Source of the DNA: Roseobacter denitrificans OCh 114
Lineage (GTDB): Bacteria > Pseudomonadota > Alphaproteobacteria > Rhodobacterales > Rhodobacteraceae
Direction of reading: 5' to 3'
Assembly (NCBI RefSeq): GCF_000014045.1
Contig: NC_008209.1
Coordinates: 1,201,001-1,265,000, forward strand
Length of the DNA: 64,000 nt
The notes beneath the pieces were generated by a model. The model ran no database searches, was not told the DNA's origin, and was given only the letters and a program-made list of their open reading frames with translations. This document shows, in pieces, positions 56,421 to 63,820 of the stretch (the first letter of the stretch is position 1; the number at the start of each line of letters is the position of its first letter). The position numbers and the translations under genes are program-made.

Positions 56421-56473
56421 CTGCTGCGGCCCAAATCTGCGAGTCTTACGGGTTTCGTCATTCTGCACGGCAT
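56417..56473 (-). CDS. Possible 18-codon leader ORF before the amidohydrolase gene
   Basis: On the minus strand AAGGAGG stands seven bases before an ATG at 56473 that opens an 18-residue frame (begins MPCRMTK, basic). It ends in TGA overlapping the amidohydrolase ATG at 56420. This is the best ribosome site in the region. It could be a leader peptide coupling translation; or the GTG at 56468 is used and this frame is chance. Confidence 0.35.
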   Translation of the reverse strand: MPCRMTKPVRLADLGRSR

Positions 56474-56611
56474 CGCCAATCCTCCTTACCTAGGAAAACA
56501 AAGGGCGGCCCTGAGAGATTTGAAATCTGTGCCTGAATTACACTTGCGATGCTTTCAAACTTTTTTGTTTTGCGCAAGGATGAATACACCACAAAGGAAA
56601 CAGAAGCCGCC

Positions 56612-57001
56612 ATGAAATCGCTGAACCCACCCGACATTGCGCCGCCGTTCGCGCGCTATTCACATGGCATAGAATTGCCCGCAGGCGCGCGTCTTCTGCG
56701 CACCTCGGGGCAATTGGGTCAGGATGGGGATGGCGCTGTGCCGGAGGGGGCAGAGCCGCAAGCGGCCATCTGTTTTGCGAATATCGCTGCGATTTTGAAA
56801 GAGACCGGGACGCAGGCCAATGATGTGTTCCACATCAGCGCATTTGTAACGGATCGCGCGCATATGGCAGGGTATATGGCCGCGCGGGATCAGTTCCTGT
56901 CGCAAGTGTCTGTTTTGCCAACCTCCACGCTGATGATCGTTTCCGGTTTTACCCGGCCCGAGTTTGTCGTCGAGGTTGAGGTCTGGGCCGCAAAGCTCTG
57001 A
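56612..57001 (+). CDS. Rid (YjgF/YER057c) family protein
   Basis: 129 residues. The Rid fold pattern is clear: PPFARYSHGIELPAGARLLR, TSGQLGQD, QAAICFANIAAILKETG and the closing FVVEVEVWAAKL. True RidA enzymes have an Arg in the last strand region (VARLP) for imine deamination; here the matching place reads VSGFTRPEF, so I place it in a non-archetypal Rid subgroup. The ATG at 56612 is chosen over one at 56549. Divergent from the amidohydrolase operon, a common genomic link for Rid proteins and amine or heterocycle catabolism. Confidence 0.85.
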   Translation: MKSLNPPDIAPPFARYSHGIELPAGARLLRTSGQLGQDGDGAVPEGAEPQAAICFANIAAILKETGTQANDVFHISAFVTDRAHMAGYMAARDQFLSQVSVLPTSTLMIVSGFTRPEFVVEVEVWAAKL

Positions 57002-57179
57002 CGCTCAGGTCGGTGGCATGCCGCCGTTGCGTACAGGCCTGTGTGCAACATGCCGATCTGGATTCGCGCAAGGCCAGCATGAGAGGCCCCACGCCGAACC
57101 GTAGCCTCGGGTCAGCGTTTCGTAATTCGGGTTTTTCGAATGGCGCTTTGGCGGTGCCGCAAATGGAAAAGGTGCGCCG

Positions 57180-57395
57180 TCATGGGCGATCCGTATCCTT
57201 GTGTTTGCGCAGTTTGCGAAGCGTCCAGATCAAGGTGCCGCCGAAAAAACCGCCTGCGATCACGATGACTTCAAACATGGCGAGTCCGCTTGGCCATCCG
57301 CGATAGGTCACGGCACCGGCCAGCATGAGCAGCCCGAGGACGGACACCCAAAGGCGGAACATCAGCTCTGATCTGGGGGGATCAAATTTGCTCAT
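57180..57395 (-). CDS. Small membrane protein with two predicted helices
   Basis: 71 residues: MSKFDPPRSELMFR, then two hydrophobic helices (LWVSVLGLLMLAGAVTY and AMFEVIVIAGGFFGGTLIW) and a strongly basic tail. I do not recognise a family. The ATG at 57395 is preferred to an extension of 37 codons that lacks hydrophobic or conserved features. Confidence 0.6.
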   Translation of the reverse strand: MSKFDPPRSELMFRLWVSVLGLLMLAGAVTYRGWPSGLAMFEVIVIAGGFFGGTLIWTLRKLRKHKDTDRP

Positions 57396-57839
57396 CTCGC
57401 GGCCCTTTCCCACCCGGTGCACAAGCGGCAGCGGCAGTGAAACACCATGTGCCGTTACCCTGTCGCGCACTATAGTGACCATCAATCGTTTCGGGCAACG
57501 AGCCATCTTGGCGCAGCGGTTTCACCTGCGTGGCACCAAGAACGGCAAGGCTGTCGCAACAGGCTCTTGCGGTCACATCAGGCAATGCCGCACCTTTGGG
57601 CGCTGCCCTGTGGTTGGTCGTTACTGTGCGGATCGCGCTTTTCTGCCCAGATTTGCGGTGTTTCACAGTCGTCTGTGACGATGAGGGTCAGATAATGCAT
57701 ACAGATCATGTCATCCGCGAATTCCGGGATAACTCTGCGGGAAACCCACGAAGATCGCGGCCGATTCCGGGAAATCTGACCTTCTTTCTGAGGTCCCTTG
57801 CCGCGTCTGATGAAATACCTGAGACATCAGGCACCGCGG
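57396..57839. other. 444-bp region with a remnant of the palindromic element
   Basis: No supportable gene. At 57803-57829 the sequence GCGTCTGATGAAATACCTGA and onward matches the left arm of copies A and E; the centre and right arm are missing or unrecognisable, so this is a decayed copy. Confidence 0.55.
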
Positions 57840-57956
57840 TCAGGACTCCGTGTCGTTCTCCTTGCCCTTTTTGCGGCGTTGAAGCCATTTGAATCCGTAA
57901 ACGAACACAACAAAAACGATGATCCAGAACAGCAGGTCCAGAAGAATTGTGCTCAT
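57840..57956 (-). CDS. 38-residue single-helix membrane protein
   Basis: Read directly on the minus strand: MSTILLDLLFW, a hydrophobic helix (IIVFVVFVYGF), then a basic and acidic tail (KWLQRRKKGKENDTES). AGGAGA stands five bases before the ATG, the strongest evidence that it is real. The family is unknown. It is divergent from the EamA gene and would be missed by common length cut-offs. Confidence 0.6.
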   Translation of the reverse strand: MSTILLDLLFWIIVFVVFVYGFKWLQRRKKGKENDTES

Positions 57957-58144
57957 ATGTGTCTCCTGCTTTCGTCTCGGTGTGTGTTGGGTCTTCTAAC
58001 GCGCTGTGATGGATATAGTCTCTTTGAGGCGGCGCTGCCACTGTTACGAACCGCGCATGTGCCTGAATCGCGCGCCCATCGCTTGACCTCTGACCTCATT
58101 GGCCTTTGATGGTGCGGCAGAGAGCCAGCGAGAACAGGCAACAG

Positions 58145-59029
58145 ATGAAAGACAATGCCAAAGGTCTGATCATTACCACAGCCGGGGTCTTGCTGGTTGT
58201 GCCGGACGCGCTCTTCGTGCGCCTGATTGATGCGACGGCCCTTACAATCGCGTTTTGGCGTCTGTTTCTGGCCGGGGGCTGTCTTGGCCTTGGGATCTTT
58301 GCGCTGCATGGAACCGCGCCGTTCAGGGCGGTTCTGCAAACCGGGCGCTATGGGGTGATCCATATGATCGGCGTTGGGGCAAGTGGTGTGCTTTTTATTC
58401 AGGCGGTTGCGCTGACATCCGTGGCGAATGTCGTTTTTATCATCGCTTCCCTTCCGGTTTTTGCAGCGGTGTATAGCCGGGTGTTTCTGGCTGAACCCAT
58501 CAGTTTGCGGATGCTCTTGACAATGGCGGCGGTTCTGGTGGGGCTTGCGGTGATCGCTTATGGGTCGGGCGAAACGGAAAACGCAAGTCTTGCAGGGGAT
58601 GCTTTGGCACTCGCGGTTTCGGCGCTGTTTGCAGCGGCCCTTACCGCCGCACGTCGGGTCAAACATGTCTCAATGGTGCCGAGCGTCGCGATGGGCTATG
58701 TGGCGGCTGCACTTGTTTTGCTGCCATTTGCCGCCCCCCTGTCCGTGCTGCCGGATCAGGTGCCGCTGGTCCTGTGCCACGGTGGGTTCATCCTCGGCAG
58801 TTCGGTGTTGCTGGCAATCGGTCCACGTTACATCACCTCTGCCGAGGTGGGTTTGCTTGTTTTGCTGGAAAGCGCTCTGGCCCCCTTGCTCGCCTGGGCG
58901 GTGGTCGGAGAGGACCCCGGCCGCTATGCCCTTGCCGGGGGTGCCATCGTTATTGGCGCCCTTTTGGTGTCAAACATCGTGATGCTCAAAAATCAACGGA
59001 CACACCGGGCAGGTTCAGCGCCTTCATGA
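58145..59029 (+). CDS. EamA/DMT family transporter
   Basis: 294 residues and ten predicted helices in two EamA repeats: the first starts GLIITTAGVLLVVPDALFVR, the second at SLAGDALALAVSALFAAALT. The pattern [20 protein letters not shown] and SAEVGLLVLLESALAPLLAW are typical. It is an inner-membrane exporter of unknown substrate. The ATG at 58145 is preferred to one 13 codons upstream. Its 3' end overlaps mipZ on the opposite strand by 44 bases. Confidence 0.85.
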   Translation: MKDNAKGLIITTAGVLLVVPDALFVRLIDATALTIAFWRLFLAGGCLGLGIFALHGTAPFRAVLQTGRYGVIHMIGVGASGVLFIQAVALTSVANVVFIIASLPVFAAVYSRVFLAEPISLRMLLTMAAVLVGLAVIAYGSGETENASLAGDALALAVSALFAAALTAARRVKHVSMVPSVAMGYVAAALVLLPFAAPLSVLPDQVPLVLCHGGFILGSSVLLAIGPRYITSAEVGLLVLLESALAPLLAWAVVGEDPGRYALAGGAIVIGALLVSNIVMLKNQRTHRAGSAPS

Positions 59030-59795
59030 GATCGCGTAACTCCTGCCGGGCGGCGACATTGGAAATGTTCAGCTGTTTGACGCCAATGTCCTTGAGATCC
59101 AGCAGGGTAAGCCCGCGCGGGAAAAGCTCGCGAAAGATCACGCGTTCGGAAAAACCCGGAGCAATGCGAAACCCGATCCTTTTGGACAGGTTGGCGATGG
59201 CGCGTTCCATCTTTTCCTTGTTGACCATGCGCTGTGCACCCATGCGGTTGCGCACCACGATCCAATCAATGGGGGACAGACCGGCTTGCGCGCGCAGCTG
59301 CCGCGCGTTCCAGACCATTTCAGAATAAACCGAGGGCCCGAGTATTTTATCACCCGTCGAATCCGTGCGCGCCAACAGGTCAAAATCCACAAAGCTGTCA
59401 TTCAACGGCGTGATCAGCGTATCGGCCAGACTGTGCGCCACCTGACTGAGGCGCGTGTGTGAGCCGGGGCAGTCAATCAGAATGAAGTCGTTGTGCGGCT
59501 CAAGATCGGCCACTGCAGCCGACAAGCGGTGGTCGTAGATATTCTCGCCAGCCTGCAGTGTCTCGGGCGCGATTTGGGGCAACTCATGCGTATTTGGGCT
59601 GGCCAGCGCGAGTTCCGCCTTGGCCAGAAAGGCTGCGCGATTTTCCGTGTAGCGCCCGAAAGTGCGCTGACGCAGGTCCAGATCAAGCGCACTGACCTTG
59701 TGGCCCAGACGCGCGAGGGCAGTGGCCACATGCATGGAGACGGTCGACTTTCCGGCACCGCCCTTTTCGTTCCCCACAACGATAATATGCGCCAT
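58986..59795 (-). CDS. mipZ: Division-plane positioning ATPase MipZ
   Basis: 269 residues of the ParA/MinD superfamily. The deviant Walker A VVGNEKGGAGKST starts at residue 6 and is followed by ALDLDLRQRTFGRYTENRAA, highly typical of MipZ, and by LIDCPGSHTRLSQVAHSLAD. MipZ forms a gradient from ParB at the poles and inhibits FtsZ so that division occurs at mid-cell in alphaproteobacteria. The ATG at 59795 begins MAHIIVVGNEKGG; the upstream in-frame extension reads through palindromic copy G and is not coding. Confidence 0.94.
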   Translation of the reverse strand: MAHIIVVGNEKGGAGKSTVSMHVATALARLGHKVSALDLDLRQRTFGRYTENRAAFLAKAELALASPNTHELPQIAPETLQAGENIYDHRLSAAVADLEPHNDFILIDCPGSHTRLSQVAHSLADTLITPLNDSFVDFDLLARTDSTGDKILGPSVYSEMVWNARQLRAQAGLSPIDWIVVRNRMGAQRMVNKEKMERAIANLSKRIGFRIAPGFSERVIFRELFPRGLTLLDLKDIGVKQLNISNVAARQELRDLMKALNLPGVSVDF

Positions 59796-59898
59796 TTGCC
59801 CGATCCTTTGCCCCGGCCGATTACAAATGGCCTTGTTGGCGGCACTATATGAGTGGAAATGCGCTTTGGAAAGGCGGGAACGGGTCTCTTGCAGGCCT

Positions 59899-60001
59899 AA
59901 AGCGTCATGCGAAAAACCTGAATCACGCAACGCTGCCTGAAATCAAAGATTTCAACGCGTTACGTGATACTTCTTGTTTCAGGTATTTCGTCAGACGCTC
60001 T
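59899..60001 (+). repeat. Dispersed palindromic element, copy G
   Basis: About 103 bp and the best-preserved copy: AAAGCGTCATGCGAAAAACC, centre TGAAATCAAAGATTTCA, and AGGTATTTCGTCAGACGCTC. TA stands at both ends. Unlike copies A, B, D, E and F it does not touch a stop codon; it lies 104 bases upstream of mipZ. Confidence 0.88.
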
Positions 60002-60043
60002 AGATGCGCGAATTTTAAAGAGCTTTGCGCGGTGTCTTAGGGG

Positions 60044-60373
60044 CTAGCGGACCTGCTTTAACAGCACTTCAAGATGACCTGCACCGGACAGGGGAATGGC
60101 CCCGGTCGTGATCATATCTCCAAGGCGGATGTCATCCCCGGAGTGGCGGGCGAGATGCGCGCGGATCGTATAGTCCTCGATGTTGCCCGATACGTCGATT
60201 TCGAACGGTAAAGTGTCATTGGTGGCGTCAAATCCTTCGGGGATGCGCAGCTGTTTCTGCGTGATCTTGATCGCATCCGCCCCGACGCGGGATGTATCCT
60301 GAACGGTAAGGGTCACGTTCTGACCACGGGGCAGGGCACCGGGATCTTCGAATTTCACAAAGCCGCGTATCAT
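60044..60373 (-). CDS. YbaY/YscW-like domain protein
   Basis: 109 residues, a single beta-sandwich domain: VKFEDPGALPRGQNVTLTVQDTSR, IPEGFDATNDTLPFEIDV and YTIRAHLARHSGDDIRLGDM match the YbaY (type III secretion chaperone-like) lipoprotein domain. Family members usually have a lipobox; this one has no signal peptide at all and begins MIRGFVKFED. It follows the acidic protein gene by 67 bases, with a terminator between them, so it may have its own transcript. Confidence 0.75.
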   Translation of the reverse strand: MIRGFVKFEDPGALPRGQNVTLTVQDTSRVGADAIKITQKQLRIPEGFDATNDTLPFEIDVSGNIEDYTIRAHLARHSGDDIRLGDMITTGAIPLSGAGHLEVLLKQVR

Positions 60374-60399
60374 GGCATATCGCTCCGATCATGTTGCAT

Positions 60400-60432
60400 G
60401 AAAAAAAGCCCGGCGCCTGAGGGTGCCGGGCT
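60400..60432 (-). terminator. Rho-independent terminator after the acidic protein gene
   Basis: On the minus strand AGCCCGGCACC / GGCGCCGGGCT with a four-base loop is followed by seven T residues. It ends the three-gene astacin transcript. Confidence 0.9.
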
Positions 60433-60440
60433 CTTGTATC

Positions 60441-60731
60441 TTATACGTCGGGCGGCGGGGGGCTGTCACCCGCATCGTCGGGGTCTTGTGCTGCGTCCTC
60501 GTCCGGCGCGTCCTCAAAACCGGGGGGCGGCGCATCATCGCCTGAAACACCTGCAGACGCGGCAAGATCATCCGCCACGGGTGGCAGGGCGTCCCCGCTG
60601 GCTGCTACAGTGGTGTCTTCGCTCATGTCCATGGGCGGGGGCGGCGCACCGGCCCCGTCATCCATCGCGAAGCTTTGCGATGTACTTGTGCCACCATCCA
60701 TCTGGACGGTCACCGTGATTGAATTTGACAT
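60441..60731 (-). CDS. Acidic low-complexity protein in the astacin cluster
   Basis: 96 residues. A short ordered start (MSNSITVTVQMDGGTSTSQS) leads to a long Asp/Pro/Ala-rich acidic tail with repeated PPPP and DDA-type runs, predicted to be disordered. No signal peptide, no known family. Two adjacent ATGs exist (60734 and 60731); GGGAG is best spaced for 60731. It lies 19 bases after the 73-residue gene and ends at a strong terminator. Confidence 0.6.
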   Translation of the reverse strand: MSNSITVTVQMDGGTSTSQSFAMDDGAGAPPPPMDMSEDTTVAASGDALPPVADDLAASAGVSGDDAPPPGFEDAPDEDAAQDPDDAGDSPPPPDV

Positions 60732-60750
60732 CATCTTTCTCCCATCGCGC

Positions 60751-60972
60751 TCAGCGCATTACCACGCGTTCAATCTGGTTGTTGACGATGTAGACATCCA
60801 CCTTCTTGCCGCCGGCACGGGCCGCATTCAGGGCGTGAAAGACATTCGAGACACCATCGCTGGCGCCTGTCTTGATCTTTTTCCAGCCGGAAATGCCGCT
60901 GATGATCGCATGACAGTTCTGCGAGTCTTTAGAGGTATAGGTGCGTGAAACGGTTTTGTTGTTATGCCACAT
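60751..60972 (-). CDS. 73-residue protein homologous to the astacin C-terminal domain
   Basis: A small soluble protein beginning MWHNNKTVSRTYTSKDSQNC. By eye it aligns along its whole length, with one single-residue insertion, to residues 281-345 of the neighbouring astacin. Shared features are V-x-R-x-Y, NC, GW, DGxSNVF and GKK, with roughly 20 identical positions of 66. AGGAGA precedes the ATG. It starts 37 bases after the astacin stop, so the two are probably one transcript. An inhibitor, decoy or binding partner is possible; function unknown. Confidence 0.7.
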   Translation of the reverse strand: MWHNNKTVSRTYTSKDSQNCHAIISGISGWKKIKTGASDGVSNVFHALNAARAGGKKVDVYIVNNQIERVVMR

Positions 60973-61009
60973 GAGAAATTCTCCTGATAAAAATGATACT
61001 GGAAAGAAG

Positions 61010-62047
61010 TTATAATAGTTGAGCGCGGTAGACCTTGTCGCCGTCCTTGAAAAGGGACAGCTTCTTGCCGAAGGCCATCGCCGAACAGCAGATGTCGAAC
61101 ACATTGCTGCATCCATCGGTGGTGTCCGGATCAATGCGGAACCACCCTTGACCTTTCGGCATGACCCAGCAGTTCTTTGTGCCCGAGGTCGCATAGACCC
61201 GTGCAACATCGACGGTTTCCCATAGCTGATAGATGCTCTGGATGGCGACAATATCACCGGCACTCAGCCCGGTGCGCTGACCCAGCGTCTTGCCCGGTGG
61301 GATCGACTCAATGGTCGGCTGGCCGTTCTTGGAGAACGCATAGCGGCCATAGTGCATGATGGACCCGTAGTCATAGGGTCCCACGTCATCCCCATCCGCA
61401 ATGTGCTGGTTGAAGTTATGCTCTTTGCCCGCGGTGATGTTCTGCCAGTTGATCTTGACCTTGGTATCGCGGTCTTCCCGGCTTTGTTCGTGCCAGAGCC
61501 CGAACGCATGGCCGATCTCGTGGACGGTCGCGCCAAACCCGCAGCCACCGGCAAGGCCGATTTCCTGCTTGCCGCCGCGCATGCCGACCTGACTCCAACA
61601 GCCCGTGGCAGGGCGAAACCGCACGTAATTGGGATATTGCGCCTTGTTCGCATTCGTGCGCAGCACAAAGCGCATGCCGGTTTTCTGTTTCCAGTGGGCG
61701 ATGGCATCATTGACGCGTTGCACGTTGGTTGCGGGCAGGGCCGGGTCGATTTCATATGGCATCAACGCGCCCGGCCAGCGCCGATTGGCCCCCGTGATCA
61801 CCACGCCATGTGCGATCTCGTCTGGATCATCGCCTGCATCAAGGGCAGCCTTGGCCGCCGCAGTGCGCTCTTCGACTTCCTCCACCGTGCCAAGCACGAT
61901 GCAGCCTTCAAACACGGCAAGCCCATCGACTGCCGCGTATTGAACCGTCTTGTTCTTGAAAGTATCGCCGGAGATGATGCCGGTTCGGACGTCGTTACTG
62001 GTTAACAGACCTCCGCAGCAGCAATCTTCCTCATCATGTTCGGACAT
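61010..62047 (-). CDS. Astacin-family (M12A) zinc metallopeptidase
   Basis: 345 residues. The astacin signature HEIGHAFGLWHEQSREDRD (H176, H180, H186 as zinc ligands, E177 catalytic) and the Met-turn SIMHYGRYAF (M231, Y233) are intact. The pro-region starts MSEHDEEDCCCGG, with three adjacent Cys and no signal peptide, unlike typical secreted astacins. RRWPGALMPYEID marks the start of the catalytic domain near residue 90. A C-terminal domain (residues 279-345) is homologous to the 73-residue protein next door. It heads a cluster of small unusual proteins. Confidence 0.9.
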   Translation of the reverse strand: MSEHDEEDCCCGGLLTSNDVRTGIISGDTFKNKTVQYAAVDGLAVFEGCIVLGTVEEVEERTAAAKAALDAGDDPDEIAHGVVITGANRRWPGALMPYEIDPALPATNVQRVNDAIAHWKQKTGMRFVLRTNANKAQYPNYVRFRPATGCWSQVGMRGGKQEIGLAGGCGFGATVHEIGHAFGLWHEQSREDRDTKVKINWQNITAGKEHNFNQHIADGDDVGPYDYGSIMHYGRYAFSKNGQPTIESIPPGKTLGQRTGLSAGDIVAIQSIYQLWETVDVARVYATSGTKNCWVMPKGQGWFRIDPDTTDGCSNVFDICCSAMAFGKKLSLFKDGDKVYRAQLL

Positions 62048-62236
62048 GCTGATATTCCTTTAAAATTGACTTTGTTAAACACAAAAAATTGTCGCCGCTA
62101 AATCTGATGCGGCCCTCAAAGGTTGGCAAAATACCGCCACTCTGGCAAGAAGTTTAAAGGTATGATCGTGTGTGGGTTGTGTAACCGGCTGTTTCTAATG
62201 CCATTTCCGGGCTTGGTGAAAGTTGAGATTACGCAC

Positions 62237-62268
62237 AAAAAAGAGGCCGCGCCGTAAAGCGCGACCTC
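62237..62268 (-). terminator. Rho-independent terminator after rpmE
   Basis: On the minus strand GAGGTCGCGC / GCGCGGCCTC (one G-T pair) with a six-base loop is followed by six T residues. Confidence 0.9.
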
Positions 62269-62293
62269 GGGACATGCAAAAAAGTGAGTCGGT

Positions 62294-62515
62294 TTAGAAG
62301 CCGAGTCCTGCGTATTTGTTCTTGAATTTGGACACGCGACCGCCGGTGTCGAGCAGGCGCGAAGACCCGCCTGTCCATGCCGGATGTGCCGACGGGTCGA
62401 TGTCAAGCGACAGCTGGTCGCCTTCCTTGCCCCATGTGGATTTCATCTGCACCACGGTGCCATCGGTCATCTTGACGTCGATGATGTGATAATCTGGATG
62501 TGTATCTGCTTTCAT
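62294..62515 (-). CDS. rpmE: 50S ribosomal protein L31
   Basis: 73 residues: [20 protein letters not shown], then [24 protein letters not shown] and KFKNKYAGL. Cys residues of the zinc-binding form are absent, so this is the zinc-independent (C-) type, which fits zinc-sparing ribosomes. Eleven bases after rplS on the same strand. Confidence 0.95.
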   Translation of the reverse strand: MKADTHPDYHIIDVKMTDGTVVQMKSTWGKEGDQLSLDIDPSAHPAWTGGSSRLLDTGGRVSKFKNKYAGLGF

Positions 62516-62526
62516 CGGTCCGCTCC

Positions 62527-62910
62527 TTAGACGCTCGCGCCCGACTTGGGCTTGTAATTCGTGTTTTCCGCAATCCGTGCGGATTTTCCGCGGCGGCTGC
62601 GCAGGTAGTAGAGTTTGGCGCGGCGCACGCGGCCACGGCGCACAACTGTGATGCTTTCGATGTTGGTGGAGTGCAGCGGAAACACCCGCTCAACGCCTTC
62701 ACCGAAAGAGATTTTGCGCACTGTAAACGACCCGGCGATACCGTGGCCATTGTTGCGTGCAATGCAAACGCCTTCGTAGTTCTGAACCCGGGTGCGCGTC
62801 CCCTCGGTTACTTTAAATCCGACGCGGACGGTGTCACCGGCGCGAAAGTCGGGGATGTCTTTTCCCAGCGCGGCGATTTGTTCCGCTTCAATCTGTGCAA
62901 TCAGATCCAT
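62527..62910 (-). CDS. rplS: 50S ribosomal protein L19
   Basis: 127 residues. Signatures [36 protein letters not shown] and the [28 protein letters not shown] segment are intact. L19 lies at the 30S-50S interface. Its usual upstream neighbour trmD is present but separated by two small genes here. Confidence 0.96.
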   Translation of the reverse strand: MDLIAQIEAEQIAALGKDIPDFRAGDTVRVGFKVTEGTRTRVQNYEGVCIARNNGHGIAGSFTVRKISFGEGVERVFPLHSTNIESITVVRRGRVRRAKLYYLRSRRGKSARIAENTNYKPKSGASV

Positions 62911-63023
62911 CTGATCGTCTCCTATGATGCTCGTGGTATGTCCACGAAGTTTGTGCGTGTTTCAGAGCTTCGGGTCTTGCCGGTGCGCCGCAGCGCCCGC
63001 CCGGAGGGTACAAACATCATTCC

Positions 63024-63188
63024 TTATTCACGTGATTCCATATGAAATGGGCCCGGCCCCGTAAAAACGACTCCCAGCCCGCGCTGTCTAAGTGGAAACG
63101 CAGCACAGATCAAGCCCGATGCGTGCGCCAATTGATCCAGCGGCAACGGCTGTTCAAACGCAGCCGCCTGCGTGATGTGTTCAGTCAT
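63024..63188 (-). CDS. Possible 54-residue ORF coupled to the NTF2-like gene
   Basis: Begins MTEHITQAAAFEQPLPLDQL and ends FHMESRE. Its ATG overlaps the end of the upstream NTF2-like gene by eight bases (ATGACTGA), a typical coupling arrangement, and codon use is like its neighbours. No known family and no hydrophobic segment. It may be chance. Confidence 0.35.
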   Translation of the reverse strand: MTEHITQAAAFEQPLPLDQLAHASGLICAAFPLRQRGLGVVFTGPGPFHMESRE

Positions 63189-63600
63189 CCATGTTCGGTT
63201 GCTTGCCGGTCCAGTCGTGGTGCCCGCGCGCATTCATGATCGAACTCATTCTGATCCCATCGGCGTTCTTGTGCAGCAATGCCGTCGATCTATAGGGTGC
63301 TGTTGCCCGCATCCCATTGCGCAACAAATTGGTTTCATAGCTGCCAAGCCATGTGCCGTCGCTGCATGCCTCAAGACCAAGAGGAACGCGGTAAATGCGA
63401 TCCAGTTGCATGGCGTCACAGGCCTGCAGATACAGTTCAAAATTGTCACGCAATTCATCGTCGTTCTCAATGACGATCGCGCCAGCACTGGTGATCAGTG
63501 AAAAAGGGTAGAGCACACGGCTTCGCCAGAGCGCGAAATCGCGCTCGATAAAGCACTCCGAGACATCGTCCAGAAAGGACTGAAAATCGCTTTGGTTCAA
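63181..63600 (-). CDS. Hypothetical protein, NTF2/SnoaL-like
   Basis: 139 residues. The order helix-helix (QSFLDDVSECFIERDFALWR), then four strands with LITSAGAIVIENDDELRDNF, is that of small NTF2/SnoaL-like proteins, which bind small ligands or form dimers. No catalytic residues can be named. No signal peptide. It lies between trmD and rplS on the same strand. Confidence 0.6.
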   Translation of the reverse strand: MNQSDFQSFLDDVSECFIERDFALWRSRVLYPFSLITSAGAIVIENDDELRDNFELYLQACDAMQLDRIYRVPLGLEACSDGTWLGSYETNLLRNGMRATAPYRSTALLHKNADGIRMSSIMNARGHHDWTGKQPNMDD

Positions 63601-63820
63601 AATATACGTATCCGGTCAATCAATAATGTCCGTGATCGTACAAGGCTGTCGGGGCGCACTCAATGGTTTCGCGTTTTGATGGCGTGATCGGATGTTTAAA
63701 TCACCCTTGGGTTGTGTTTTGCATCAAGGGCTTAGGTGATTTCACGGATAATCCCGGCAGTTGCCGGGCGATTGTCCACTATCTCTCCTTCGGCGCGGGG
63801 GCAGCGTCGCGTCCGGTGGG

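Noticed and set aside
59849..60040. Peptide frame through palindromic copy G (contains LPEIKDFNALRDTSCFRYFV)
   Set aside because: The same peptide appears in other copies because the repeat happens to be open in that frame; it has no ribosome site of its own and is repeat-derived, not a gene.
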